Part shown: positions 1-11,340 of the stretch, one piece after another
Layout of the letters: each line of letters starts with the position of its first letter
How positions within the stretch are numbered: position 1 is the stretch's first letter
DNA from: Vanrija pseudolonga
Lineage: Eukaryota > Basidiomycota > Tremellomycetes > Trichosporonales > Trichosporonaceae
Assembly (NCBI RefSeq): GCF_020906515.1
Contig: NC_085849.1
Coordinates: 4,669,270-4,733,269 of the forward strand
Direction of reading: 5' to 3'
Length of the DNA: 64,000 bases
The notes under the pieces: model-generated
Database searches by the model: none
What the model saw: only the letters and a program-made list of their open reading frames with translations
What the model was told of the DNA's origin: nothing
Program-made: the position numbers and the translations under genes

Positions 1-10
1 CCCGACTCAC

Positions 11-564
11 CTGTGATGGTGTTGCCGTGGAACGAGACGCGGCGCGAGATGAACTTTGTCCGTTGCGGCTGGCCGTTCTCGACGTGGTACTGGCGCGCGA
101 GCTGGCAACGGTCAGACATTGTGGGTACTGGCCCCTGCACTCACCTTGATGGCACTCTCGACCGCCTCACTGCCACCGTTGAAGAGCACGACCCTGCTCA
201 TGCCACTGTCCTCGCACAGCATGGTTGCAAGCTCTTCTGCCGGCTCGGTGCCGAACAAAAAGCTCGACACATAGGGCAGAGTCTTGAGCTGCTCGGTGAC
301 TGCTTCGACAATCTCGGGGACGGCGTGGCCGCACGACACGACGGCCGCACCGCCCGTCGTGTCGAGGATCTTGCGCCCGTCCGCCGTGTAGATATAGTTA
401 CCCTCGCCCCTCACGGCCATGGGCAGACCGAGCTTGAGAGAGCGGTGGAGGACCTTGGAGTCCGGGTCGACGGTGGCCGTCGAGAGGGCCCCACGGGGCA
501 ACGACGTGCTGAAGCCGCGCACGGCGGGCGTGCGGGCCAATGTTCGCAGGACGTGTCCACGCAT
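11..564 (-). CDS. Class-III PLP aminotransferase, N-terminal part (runs off left edge)
   Basis: Only the first about 170 residues are in the window. Exon 1 is 145-564, intron 102-144, exon 2 11-101, and a second donor (GTGAGT) lies at 5-10, so the gene continues to the left. The start at 564 gives a basic, Ser/Thr/Ala-rich N-terminus without acids over about 30 residues, which looks like a mitochondrial targeting sequence. Next comes the class-III fold start (TADGRKILD, then a Gly-Gly stretch and SCGHAVPEIVEAV) and the cofactor-loop motif FNGGSEAVESAIK, continuing across the intron into LARQYH and RRVSFHGNT. These match omega-amino-acid/4-aminobutyrate-type transaminases. The PLP lysine lies outside the window, so the substrate cannot be named. 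Seen: motifs and splice sites. Inferred: mitochondrial location. Confidence 0.85.
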
Positions 565-1544
565 TGTGGTGTAAGGATGGAGTGAGCAGAGTTGAGAGAT
601 CTATCATTGACCCTTCCGCGCTGTCAGGTGTATCTTAAGACGTCAGAGAGTGGGTCGGGCGGCTGGGCGGCTGTTTGCCGCCTCACTGCGTCGACTCGGC
701 GGCTAGGTACCGAGGGGCCCGAGTCATGCTTGGCGTTGCCTTTGTTGCTCGCTTCGTTGGCAAGGCCTCGCCTCCACTCATCTTGCTGGGGGGCTTGGCC
801 GCGGGCAGCGCCGACGCGTTTCGAGTCGTTGCCGTCGTAACCGAGTCGCAGTTGACCATGTCGTGTCATTGTCGGTGGGGGGGTTGACCCACTTGGCCCA
901 CTTCGGGTCGGGCCACCCCGAGACGCATTATCACCAGACCCCAACCAGCCACGACCAACACCGAGACAAGCAGGCCGAGCTCCCCACTGACCTCGGCAGT
1001 GAGAGACCTCATTGGACCGTTCGGCGCATACTATCGGCCTTCTGCGATGCATGACACGTGGTCGAGGGGGGTTTGCACCTGAATTGGCACGCATCGAAAT
1101 CTGTATCGTTTGTTAACCGAGGTGAGCATATGCAAAGGGCATGCTGTTTGCATAGAGGATCTCGGGAGCCCGGCGGCCTCCCCTTGCTGAACTGTTGGTG
1201 ATCTCCGAATCGTCGAGGCAAAAGCGGAGATGGCGACGAGTTGATCTGTGATGTTGGAGGGCAGCTGGGGTTGGTTGGGGTGGGGTCCTCGTTAGGAGTT
1301 CAATAACCGGACTACCTCGCACTGATCCTGCCTTCACAGCCGCAGCCGCTGATGTCAGAACGAGCCCCCTCTTGTGCAAGGCTGGTGAGACTCATGGCGA
1401 GCATGCCTTGCGGCGCGTTGGGTGCATCCATGACCAGTATGCACATACAGGTCACGTTGGCCCAGCTACTGCGTTGGAGGCGGCACCACCGCGGTGAATA
1501 GCTCATCGTCCGAGTGTTATCGCCCTTGCGCCTCGAGCATGCCT
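565..1544. other. Spacer without a supportable gene
   Basis: About 1 kb between the aminotransferase start and the first recognisable codons of membrane-protein copy 1. By spacing with copies 2-4, the missing signal peptide and first domain of copy 1 should lie here (roughly 900-1545). No matching peptide was found in the three + frames over the stretch examined just upstream of 1545. Short open frames exist on both strands but show no domain or splice logic. Confidence 0.5.
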
Positions 1545-3330
1545 GTCCCAGCTCGTGTCGAAAACATCACTACGCCATTCCCCAACGGGATCATCTATGA
1601 CACTGGCGAGCAAGAGTTTGGCGCGCACGATCTTCAGGTCAGGGTGTACAGTGGGACGCTCGAAGTTGAAGGTCTCGAAGTTCACACTGGCATGCTTTCG
1701 GAATTGTAAGTCGTGGGGAGACAACCAATCGTCAGCTGAAGCATTAAGTAAATCCTTGGACGCTGTGCCCAAAACCACGGTCAATACCATTGTCGACGGC
1801 GCTGCCAACTCGTACTTCCATATTCAAGGCACCAAGACTGTTCGAAGCGAGACACTGGGCGACGGGGGATGGAATGTTAGCACTGTGCAATGGGACTCTG
1901 TCGACTATACCGGCGTCATATCGTTCCAAACGGTCCCCAACTCGACCTATATGATCGTCAATGGTACCATGGGCCCAGAGTACAGCCGGTACAGTATCAA
2001 CATGAGTCCACTTCCGCCAGGAGCAATCCCTGTCAACGGTGGCAAATACACTGGCTTCCAGTACTCTCCTTACCGAAACCCCGGAGCCTTCTACTTCACC
2101 CCCCTCGACCCCCAAGTCCAGTACGCTGTGTCTATCCAGGGTACGATAAATGAAGCTACTGAGTCGACCGCCTTCACACCCGGCTCCGGCAACATTCACA
2201 GCGTCACGTTCTACGCCGGCACCAAGTGAGCTTCCGAGCGCCACGGCTTCTCAGCTAATCTTATCAGAAAGGTTGACCCAACACCCGCCAACACGACATC
2301 CACCGAGTCCGAGGCACCCCTGCATGGAGAGTCACCACGTGCCTCGCGCAATGCCAAGATTATAGGTGGATCCGTTGGTGGCGGAGTCGGTGGTCTCCTC
2401 CTCCTCGGTCTCCTCGCATTCTGTTGCTTGCGCCACAAGAAGAAGCCGTAAGTGCCTGCCGTGGTTCGGTGACTGAGGTGCCCCAGATCTCCAGTCGTCT
2501 CTGATCCTACCCCCTTCGAGATTGACAGCGGCGGCAGCGCCGCCACGCGCACGCCCTCGGAGAACGATGACGAGGAGGCTGACAAGGTCGCCGACGAGCT
2601 CACCCCTGCTCAAGTCGCCAAGGCGCGTGAAGCAGGCTTCCTCGGAGCCAGTGGTGTGGGCGACGGTCAACGACGCTGGACATGGCGCCAGCCTCCGTCA
2701 GGACCAGTTAGTGCGTTCGGCTCGGCCCAACAACCACCCGTTTCAGAGGCTGGCGTGTCGGCAGTCCCGTCCTCCGTGCTTGATCCTGGTGGGCCTGTGC
2801 CCTTCTCACGAGGCCCTCCCTCTGCCGTCCCGTCATCGATTATGATTCCGCATACGGTTGGACCCGGTTCAATCGCGGCGTCCTCTTCGTTGGAGCCCAG
2901 CGATGCGGTCGACTCGCGCTACTATGGAGTGTCCACCGGCGAGGGATCGAGCACCGGGGCTGGGTCGAGCAGTGCGCTGCTGTCACCCACATCGACTCAA
3001 GCCAATGGTGCGGTCGTCAAGGACGTTGAGGATCACCCCGCTTTGCTGGCCACTCCGCTTCACGGTGATAGGCGTGTCCGTCAGGCCGAGGATGGCGGCG
3101 CCGTTGACGAGGACGACAATGTCGACATGATTCCTCCAAGTTACAATCCCTCGTGGGCCAGCCGGGGTGCCAACCTCGCCGACTCCGGGGCCGTGACTCG
3201 GGTAACGAACAACAACCGAGCGGCCGCAGCGGTGGACCATGGTGCGGCCGATGCGGACGGGCTCGAGGCAGCCCCCGCCATGGAAGGCCGGCTCTCGACC
3301 GACGGCGACACGTCTGGCCGTGTTGCCTAG
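1545..3330 (+). pseudogene. Type I membrane protein family, copy 1 (5'-truncated)
   Basis: First of four tandem paralogs. Recognisable coding sequence begins near 1545, at the end of domain 1 (VENITTPFPNGIIYDTGE, then the Glu-Val-Glu-Gly-Leu-Glu-Val-His-Thr-Gly segment). Introns fit at 1706-1748, 2226-2267 and 2448-2486. The frame then stays open through domain 2, the juxtamembrane segment, one membrane segment (GGLLLLGLLAFCC), a basic stop-transfer run and the whole tail to the stop at 3328-3330. The signal peptide, neck and most of domain 1 are missing. The intron that separates the juxtamembrane and membrane exons in copies 2-4 is absent here (junction equivalent 2373/2374). The tail keeps PPSYNPSW (PPSY codons at 3133-3144). 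It could be a pseudogene, or a gene whose first exons diverged beyond recognition. Confidence 0.7.
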
Positions 3331-5026
3331 TTCGGCGTGAGGCGACTCCGACGTGCGCCGTCATGAATCATTCGCCACATAGATTGCTTCAGTAGTGTTT
3401 GTGAATCCTACACCATGCAGTGGGTATTAATGTCATTGGTATGGACCCGTTTGGTATGGAGCCGGCTGCGCGTCATGAGGGATATGACATGGACCGCCAC
3501 TAGGAGGGTGATGGGGTAGGAGCCACAACCCACCTTCTCGGCCATACTCGCAGGCACTTATTGCCACACCCGCAAGTTTCTACATCTAGACACCTGCCTC
3601 GACGTATGAACCCCCCTCCGTGGTCCCCTTGTACCTCGTTACATCCGCCGCCAGCCGTATTCCGAGCTCTTCCAACGGGGCCTCTTCCCGCGATGAATGC
3701 AATCGTAGTGAGCCTGGCCTTGCAGCATGCCCGGTGTGCAGGTTGCTGCGGTCCAGGATGCGACGGCCCTTGGATTCCATTGACCTTCTCCACGAAAGCA
3801 AGGTTTTCTGGAACAGGGCACCTTCGCGTAAACATGCCGTCCGATTCCGTCAAGGCAAGCATCTATGTGCCGTGATTTCCGAAGAACTGGTGCAGGCGGG
3901 AAGGATTTGGGGACGTTTGCCATGCCCAGAACATGCTGTCCCCTCGAACCGGGAGCCAACGGACCTGCTGCACTCACAGAATGAGGGCCTGTTGGTGCGT
4001 ATCTACCAAGCCAGTGTGCGAACTGACTGACGACGCCGAGCGCAAAGTGCATCAGCGCACTCCGCCAAGCGTCGCTCCCGCTGTCCAACGGTGCGGAAGT
4101 GGTGTTCAGCAAGGGGCATGTGGTCACACTGGCCCCCCTTGCCTGGTGCCTCTGGTAGAATTCGTCATTGCCACTACCTGCCGCTTGCTTGCACTGGCAC
4201 ACTAAGAATAGGGTTCCGCAAGGTGAAAGGGTAGCAGTGAACATCGCCCGATCAGCGAAACGGAAAACATGCAGGGGAGGTGCAAGCCGCAGGGGACACG
4301 ATCCTTGGGCTTGCGACGCCTTCATGGAACCATTTGCCATGGCTGATCCGTTCTTCCGGGGCCTCCCGCCGGAGCCAAGATACATGCACCCTCTTCGCAA
4401 CACGAGAGGGATGTCGGCACCTCCGTCGAGCTTATTCCATGCTTCGTGGAATCCACGCGTCTACACACCGTAGCCCTAGATGCACCTCGATGCCCACTAT
4501 CCTTGTCCCCGTCAGGTAGCGCGAAAGCACGTCGTCCTCCTGCCTGTGTCCTTGGGCCGGCAGGTGAGTGACAGGGCAGTCCTTAGGCACCTCGGGAGTG
4601 GCGCAGGTACAGCGAGACCATCTACCTAAATGGCGCGTACCTTGCAAGAGGAGTTGGACCCGCTTGCTGCTTCCTCCTTTGTTGTATTCGTCAATCTCCT
4701 CGCGGTTCTCGCTACAATTCTGTTATCCGCGACCTATGATGGCCTACGACAAGTATGTCGTCTGCCTTTGCACTGGTCACGAACCAGGGTACTCACTTAC
4801 TGGTCTCCGTGGCGTCTGCCTTTGCACTGACGACGAACCAGGGTACGGGTGTCCGCCCCGCCGCAAGACAGACGACAGCCTGGGACGCCTCTACAAGCTG
4901 GATCGTGTTGGGATGAACGTCTTGGGCTCCAGGTCTTAATGAGCAGCGTTCCCACCCGTTGCGCTTCCTTCCCCCGTCTTCCCTATTGACCACATCTGTG
5001 TCTATCCCACTGGTCACAGCGACACA
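3331..5026. other. Intergenic region between copies 1 and 2
   Basis: About 1.7 kb. It holds the copy 1 3' element (3396-3439), an imperfect 34-bp direct repeat (4759-4792 and 4813-4846) and presumably the promoter of copy 2. Open frames of up to about 250 codons occur here on the minus strand but lack domain content or paralog support, and I do not call them genes. Confidence 0.5.
4759..4846. repeat. Imperfect 34-bp direct repeat, period 54
   Basis: 4759-4792 and 4813-4846 share CGTCTGCCTTTGCACTG, then differ at a few bases, then share ACGAACCAGGGTAC. The pair lies 180-270 bp upstream of the copy 2 start codon. It could be a local duplication or paired regulatory sites. Confidence 0.7.
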
Positions 5027-7484
5027 ATGACCTCCGCTGTCAAACGGTTCGCTATCGGAGCTCTGCTGCTAGCAGCGGCAGTTCAGGCCCAAGACACCGC
5101 CAGTCCATCACCGAGTCCAAGCGGCGGTACCGGCGCTAGTGATGGAGGGGCCTCTGGCGCTTCCGGTGCTGGCAGCCAGTCTGGTGGCAATAGCCCACCC
5201 CCTCCAGAGGCGACTACCGTTCCCGACTCCTCATCTCTCAGCATTTACAAGCCCAACGTCAACATGACCGTGTCGGTATCCGTGGCCAGCTCCTTTATCG
5301 ACTTCATGCCCGACGAGAACCTCTATGGCAACCATACGCATCTCGCACTGTTTGGAGAATGGAACTGGACGACATCAAACCCGCCGCACAATCTATCAAC
5401 TGGAAGCCAGACGGCTATCGGCCCCATCAAGGCACGCAAGGATGCCAACCCAAACCGCCGTACCTTTGGTCTCAGCAACGCGACTTTGGCTGGCGTTTCC
5501 GATGGCCTCTTTGCCATCACCAACCAGTTCAACTTTGCTGGCACCCGCGGCATCCTCAAAGGAAGCTTTAGCAATGCGAACTGGGACAATGCGACACAGC
5601 CGCCAATGGTGGTCACTTGGATCAACACGACCGCCCTCGACTTTAGTGACGATCCCCAACAGGCCAAGCCGCTCCGTATTCAAAACGTCACAACCCCATT
5701 TCCCGATGGTATCATCTATGACACAGGCGAGCTCGAGTATGGCAGGTGGGCCATCCAGATTTCGTCTTACAGCGGCACAATCGAGGTAGAAGGCCTGGAC
5801 ATTGAGACCGGCTTCGTTTCCGAATAGTGAGTTGACCCCTCCCTCCGTTCTTGGCCCCACGTTAACCCTCTAGTCCCTCGCTCGATCAAGTGCCGCAGAC
5901 AACGATCAAAGCAGTCGACGACAATGGCAACCTCGACTCGTTCTTCACTGTTCAGGGCCCCTCCACCGTTCTCAACGAGGTGCTGGGCGACGGGTCGGCC
6001 AACGGCAGCACTGTGCAATGGAACTCGGTCGACTACACTGGCACAATGACATTCAGAACGCAGCCCAACGCCACGTACATGATTGTTAATGGCACTCTGG
6101 GGCCAGAGTACGACGTCTTCCAAATCACGGTGGTACCTCTTCCTCCAGCGGCTTGGGTGCTTGGCAATGACAACAATCGCTACTGCTATGGCGCTTACCG
6201 GAACCCATCAGCGCTGTATGTGACACCTCTTGATCCCAAGCTGGTGTACACGGTCTCGATACTCGGCGGTACGATTCCAAACGTGAACGCCTTGGCCCCA
6301 CGCCAGGGTCTTGCCAACCTCCACAGCGTCACCTTCTTTGCGGGCAGCACGTGAGCATAAATTTGGTGCAATGCGCTCCTTCCGGACTAACCCAGACAGA
6401 CCTCCGAACATTACATCGACGGCCGGCCCGGCCGCCACTGCAGCTGCTTCTCATGGCGAATCGCGCGCCTCGCGGAATGCCAAGATCATTGGTGGAGCCG
6501 TAAGTGCTGTTGCTGTAACACAAGGGACTAGAGCTGACAACGACAGGTCGGTGGTGGTGTCGGGCTCCTCCTTATCATCGGCCTCCTCGCATTCTGCTGC
6601 ATCCGTCGCAAGAGGAAGCCGTGAGTTGTTAATCGTATCTGCGAGAAATTGTACTGAGACATACCAGGTCCCCGGTCATCTCCGACCCCACTCCCTTTGA
6701 AATCGACGGGAGCGACAGAGCCACTCGGGTCCCCTCTGAGGACGACGAATCGGCGGACAAGGTTGCTGAGGAGCTCACCCCTGCTCAAGTGGCCAAGGCC
6801 CGCGAGGCCGGCTTCCTCGGAGCGGGCGCCGCGGGTGGGGATGGTCCTCGTCGCTGGACTTGGCGCCAGCCCCCATCCGGACCGGCTTCTGCCTTCGACT
6901 CGGCCTATCGACCCCCTGCTTCAGAGGCCGGTGTGTCTGCGGTCCCCTCGTCCGCTCTCGACCCTCGCGGCGGGGCCGTGCCCTTCTCTCGTGGCCCAGC
7001 ATCTGCTGTCCCCTCATCTGTGGTGATCCCGTATCTCGGTGGTCCCGCCTCGGTTGCTGCGTCGTCATCCCTTGAGCCCAGCGACGCCGTGGACTCGCGC
7101 TTCTATGGGGCCAGTTCCAGCACTGGCGCTGGGTCAAGCAGCGCAATCCTCTCCCCGACCTCGACGCAGGTCAACGGGGTTGCTGTCAAGGACGGCGATG
7201 CCCCTGCTATCCTCGCGACGCCTGTGCATGGAGACAAGCGCGTCCACCAGGAGCAGGACGGGGGTGCGGTCGACGATGATGACGAGAACGTGGACAGGAT
7301 CCCTCCGAGCTACAACCCGTCGTGGGCGAGTCGCGGTGCCACCCTCGCCGACTCTGGGGCGGTGACCCGTGTGGTGAGCAACCAAGGCGCTGCGACTGTT
7401 GCCGAGGTTGATGAGGGACTCGCGGAGCCTCCTGTCATTGGCCGGCTGTCGATCGATAGCGAGACCTTTGGCCGCGCCGCGTAA
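5027..7484 (+). CDS. Type I membrane protein family, copy 2 (intact)
   Basis: Exons 5027-5826, 5874-6350, 6400-6499, 6547-6620 and 6668-7484 give 755 residues with no frame break. In order: signal peptide (KRFAIGALLLAAAVQAQ), a Ser/Gly/Pro-rich neck to about residue 75, two beta-rich domains (about 75-265 and 267-425) with many N-glycosylation sequons, a juxtamembrane segment (ESRASRNAKIIGGAV), one membrane segment encoded by the small fourth exon (about 460-478), a basic stop-transfer run, and a cytoplasmic tail of about 270 residues. Tail blocks shared with the other copies are SDPTPFEIDG, QVAKAREAGFLG, RRWTWRQPP, SAVPSSV and IPPSYNPSWASRG. PPSY is a WW-domain ligand type (known for Rsp5/Nedd4 partners). 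The FAGTR/G pattern in domain 1 resembles galactose-binding-like beta-sandwich domains of other basidiomycete membrane proteins; that is inference. Ligand and function are unknown. Confidence 0.85.
7302..7313 (+). other. PPxY motif codons in copy 2 tail
   Basis: Codes for Pro-Pro-Ser-Tyr followed by Asn-Pro-Ser-Trp. Equivalent codons lie at 3133-3144 (copy 1), 11188-11199 (copy 3) and 15039-15050 (copy 4). A related PPRY is on the minus strand at 44758-44769. PPxY is the known ligand of group I WW domains; binding here is inferred. Confidence 0.8.
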
Positions 7485-7523
7485 CTGCGCGAACAGCCAG
7501 AGGGTTTACTGTGAAGTTGGTCA

Positions 7524-7575
7524 GCTTCGTTTATAGTTGTGAACCCACCTATGCAGTGGGTGTTAATGGCATTCC
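7524..7575 (+). terminator. Conserved 3' element of the membrane-protein family (copy 2 instance)
   Basis: About 40 nt after the stop. Copies 2 and 3 share TTCGTTTATAGTTGTGAA exactly. Copies 1, 2 and 3 share TGTGAA-C-C followed by ATGCAGTGGGT. Instances: 3396-3439 (copy 1), 7524-7575 (copy 2), 11373-11424 (copy 3), and a weak form at 15307-15356 (copy 4). It may be a 3' processing or mRNA-control element. The role is not proven, and shared descent alone could explain it. Confidence 0.5.
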
Positions 7576-7998
7576 CAAAAGACTGACCTGACCTGACCAG
7601 ACTGACAACTATGTGACTCTCTATATGTCATCAGGAGAGATGGGGTGGGGTCGGGGTGCCGGCGTCGATTGACTCTCTGGGTCGTAGAGGCCGAGTCCAC
7701 TTTCTCGTCACCTCCTCGACGCATCGTCTACTGACCCAGGTGGGGTGGGACGGAGCACCGGAGGCACTTGGACGATCAGTCTGACATCGTAGTCGGCTGG
7801 CATGTTGGAGGCTTACGATGCAAATGGGTGGGGAAGAAGGAGAGACTTGTCGATGTAGCTGACTTTGGCATTCACCCGGCCGGGGCAGCGTAGTTATGTG
7901 TCGGATGACAGGCCAAGATCGCTTGCAACCTGGGTCGTCTCTCGGAATTGGACCATATCTGGCGACGCAGGCTCGGCGCAGAGCAATGCGAATCTGCC

Positions 7999-8987
7999 CG
8001 CCAAGTCACTCCCGCCGTTTACGGCACTGCGCTTGTTTTGTTTGCTGGACTGGCCGAGGAGGTTGAGTAGTGGTGATGCACCCCCATACTCCTACTGACG
8101 TGTAATCCGTCTGGCGTCCCTCCTGGCACGACACGAGACGGGTGGGCCTGGATGGGACAACAGGGTTCATTCAGGCCAGAGGACCCAGAACGGTTATCGA
8201 GCCGCACCCAGATTCGCGAGATGCACCCACCAAAGAGTGCCAAGCCGTTGGGGGCCAGCAGGGGACGGTGAGCTTCATTCACCCCCCCCCCCCGCGGGCG
8301 AGCCAAATGCGAGGAACTGTTCCTCTGTCCCGCTCGTATCATGGCAACCGAGTTGAGCTTGATTCATGCCATGATCTGCACGAGAATGTGTTCTCACTGA
8401 TGTATTCTGTACTGCACATCCCCGTCGCAGTGACCACGGTTCGAGCTGCGTCAGCCGCGACGCAGATGGCACAAACTCGTACACTACCCGATCAAAGCAC
8501 TCCCCATCACCGTACAGCACACGGCTGTCTCTTGGCCCGATGACCGGTTGACTAACTGGTTGTGTGCGAGCGAGTGGCAGGGCGAAAGCTTGGCAAGGCA
8601 CCCGACCCCACCCAGGTACCCCGAGTCGCGTGTCCCTCACTACGAGTAGGTCGGGCACACTTCGTGTTGACTTCAACAATCGCTCCTCGCCCGCCCCCCC
8701 CCCCACCCCACCCCACCGCCGTCCAAGCTTTAACGTGAGAGACTGTCCTACATACGACGAGGATGGGAGCCGAGGTCTCTCCCTCGCCCCGCTTCGCCCG
8801 CGTCCCGGCAGCGCCGAGCCGGACAAGGAACAGGGGTTCTCCTGCTTTGATCACGCACGAAGCAGTACAGAGGTTTGCATCCTGACGCTGAAGCATATAA
8901 CTATCGTGGTTTGGGTTTCCCACTCGCCCCTCCCCACTTACTATCACTACCTGTTGCCTCACTGCTTGATCCTACTCACGGACGGCC
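7999..8987 (+). promoter_or_regulatory. Copy 3 upstream region, paralogous to the copy 4 upstream region
   Basis: Blocks in the same order recur upstream of copy 4 (about 11884-12812): AAGTCACTCCCGC, AACGGTTATCGAGC, TATCATGGCAA, TTGATTC, GGCAAGGCAC-like and GAGTCGCGTG. This shows that copies 3 and 4 arose as a unit including about 1 kb of promoter. The start-to-start distance is 3825 bp. Confidence 0.6.
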
Positions 8988-11340
8988 ATGGTCAACAACT
9001 TCTTCACTCGGCTCGGGCTGGGGGTCATGCTCCTCACCTCGATAGCCAACGCACAGGACTCCTCAGCCTCGACGTCACCTACACAGAGCAGTGGGCAGCC
9101 TGGCGGTGCACCCAGCGGCAGCGGAGGTAATGATGGCCCCCAGCCCTCGCCGCCCGCCACACCCGACTCTTCGAAGCCTGACCAGTACAAACCGAACATC
9201 AACATGACCTACTGGCAACCGGCCGGGCAGGATGCGACATTTGGCCTTTACCCCGACCTCTGGTTCTTCAACAACGCTACTCTTTTCCAAGAAGTACACG
9301 AATGGAACGTGACACACTCACATGCCCCCCTCAACCTCTCGTCAGGAGATCAGACTGCTGTCGGTTCACCCCGAGCGGTATTCCACGCCAATCCATACCG
9401 TCGACCTTGGGCGACGAATGGCACGGATTTGGCCGCGCTGCGTGACGTATCATTTCTCAGAGCGTGCTCATTCTTCTTTTCTGGCACTCGTGCCGTCCTC
9501 CATGGAAACCTCACGAATGCCAACTGGCAAAACTCGAGTCAGCCGCCCATGGCTGCGTATTGGTCGAATACCAAGGCCGTGGTCAGAGACCAAAACAGCC
9601 CGACGGGTGTGACCCCCCTGCGAATTCAAAACATCACCGAGCCGTTCCCCGAGGGTATTGCCTACGACACGGGCGAGCTTCCCTTCGGATCGCACTATAT
9701 TGATATTTGGCTGTATAACGGGGCATGGCGGTGGATGGGCGGGAAATCTACACTGGTTTCCAGTCCGAATAGTGAGTCGAAGGCCACTCGGAACCCTTCA
9801 CTGACGGCTCAGCGACGATCTCGCCCAAGTCCCAAAGACCACTGTGCATGCTGTTGAGAACGGAACTGTCAACCCATTCTTCAGCATCCCAGAAGGTTCA
9901 TCCACCCTTCGCAGCGAGATTTTGGGTGACAGCTCCCCGAGCGGTGGCACTGTCCAGTGGGACTCTGTCGACGCCAACAATGGCAGTTCCGTAACCTTCA
10001 AGACCCTACCCAACGCGACATACATGATCATCAATGGGACAATCGGACCCGAGTACTCGCAATTGAACTTGAATATTGCCCCGATGCCTCCAGCGGCAAT
10101 CCTCACATCGGCCGGTTCGAATGGCGCCTTGGTATACTCTCCCTATCGTAATCCGGCAGTCCTGTATTGGACTCCGCTCGACCCTAAAATACAATACACC
10201 CTCTCCATTTTGGGAGGTCTTTCGACGCAGCCCGGCCCCCCTCAGTCTGGGATGACGGTTACTCCTTGGACTGCCAACGTCCACAGTGTAACCTTCTGGA
10301 CAGATAAGGTGTGAGTAGTGATCGCATCGCCATCGTCGTCATGTTACTGAAGCAGCAAGTGCTGCCGCGTCGAACGGAACCTCGACTGGCGAGTCACGCG
10401 CCTCACGCAACGCCAAGATCATCGGCGGAGCCGTAAGCACAATGTCAATACACGAACTGACAATGGCAGGTTGGAGGAGGCCTTGGCCTTATCCTTCTCC
10501 TCGGGCTTCTCGCATTCTGTTGTAAGCGTAAGCGGAAGCCGTGAGTCGCTGATAGTATCATTGGACTGTGTACTGACGCATCCCAGGTCTCCAGTGGTTT
10601 CAGACCCTACTCCGTTCGAGGTGGACGGTACACGGAGCGACGGCGCTACTCGTGTCCCCTCGGATGACGACGAGTCGGCGGACAAGGTTGCGGACGAACT
10701 CACCCCCACCCAAGTTGCCAAGGCTCGTGAAGCCGGCTTCCTCGGAGCGAGCGGCAACGCCCCCCGCCGCTGGAACTGGCGTCAGCCACCCGCCTCCGAG
10801 GCCGGCGTCTCAGCAGTGCCCTCGTCTGTTCTGGAACCCGGCGCAGCCGTGCCCTTCTCTCGCGGTCCCGCGTCGGCTGTCCCTTCATCCATCATGATTC
10901 CCCACCTTGGCGGCCCAGGCTCTGTCGCCGCGTCGTCATCCCTCGAGCCCGACGACGCTGTCGACTCGCGCTTCTACGACTCAGCGCGTGCCGGCTCAAG
11001 CAATGGCGCTGGCTCTAGCAGCGCCATGCTGTCGCCCACATCGACCCAGGTCAACGGAGTCACGGTCAAGGATACCGAGGACAATGACACCACTGCGATT
11101 CTCGCTGCACCGGTGCACGGCGACAGACGCATCCAGCAGGCCGAGGATGGCGGTTCTGTTGACGACGACGGGAACGTCGTCATGGTCCCCCCGAGCTACA
11201 ACCCGTCGTGGGCGAGTCGCGGCGCCAACCTGGCCGATTCTGGGGCGGTCACACGTGTTGTGAGCGACCGCGGTGCGACTACCGTTGCCGAGGTCGACGA
11301 GGACCTCGTTGAACCTCCTGCCCTTGGTCGTGCTGTCTAG
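8988..11340 (+). pseudogene. Type I membrane protein family, copy 3 (one-base frame break)
   Basis: Exons by comparison with copies 2 and 4: 8988-9771, 9813-10310, 10360-10432, 10470-10540 and 10587-11340. The sum is 2180 nt, one short of a multiple of three. Exon 1 starts with a signal peptide (FTRLGLGVMLLTSIANAQ), a Ser/Pro/Gly neck and KPNINMTYWQP. Near 9719-9725, after LYNG, the frame shifts by one base relative to copy 4 (49 nt against 50 nt to the donor), and the family sequence continues in another frame. Domain 2, the membrane exon (LILLLGLLAFCC) and the tail with PPSYNPSW are otherwise well preserved. The missing base lies beside a GGGG run, so a sequencing error is a serious alternative to a real lesion. 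Confidence 0.75.

Larger units (their letters stand above)
7485..8987. other. Intergenic region between copies 2 and 3
   Basis: Contains the copy 2 3' element (7524-7575), a run of 12 C at 8282-8293, a second C-rich tract near 8693-8704, and the promoter of copy 3 with a TATA-like CATATAAC at 8893-8900. From about 7999 on it matches the region upstream of copy 4 in blocks. No gene seen. Confidence 0.55.

Noticed and set aside
3639-4403. Long minus-strand open frame (254 codons) between copies 1 and 2
   Set aside because: No signal, domain or splice logic; composition fits a chance frame in GC-rich DNA, and it has no counterpart between the other copies.
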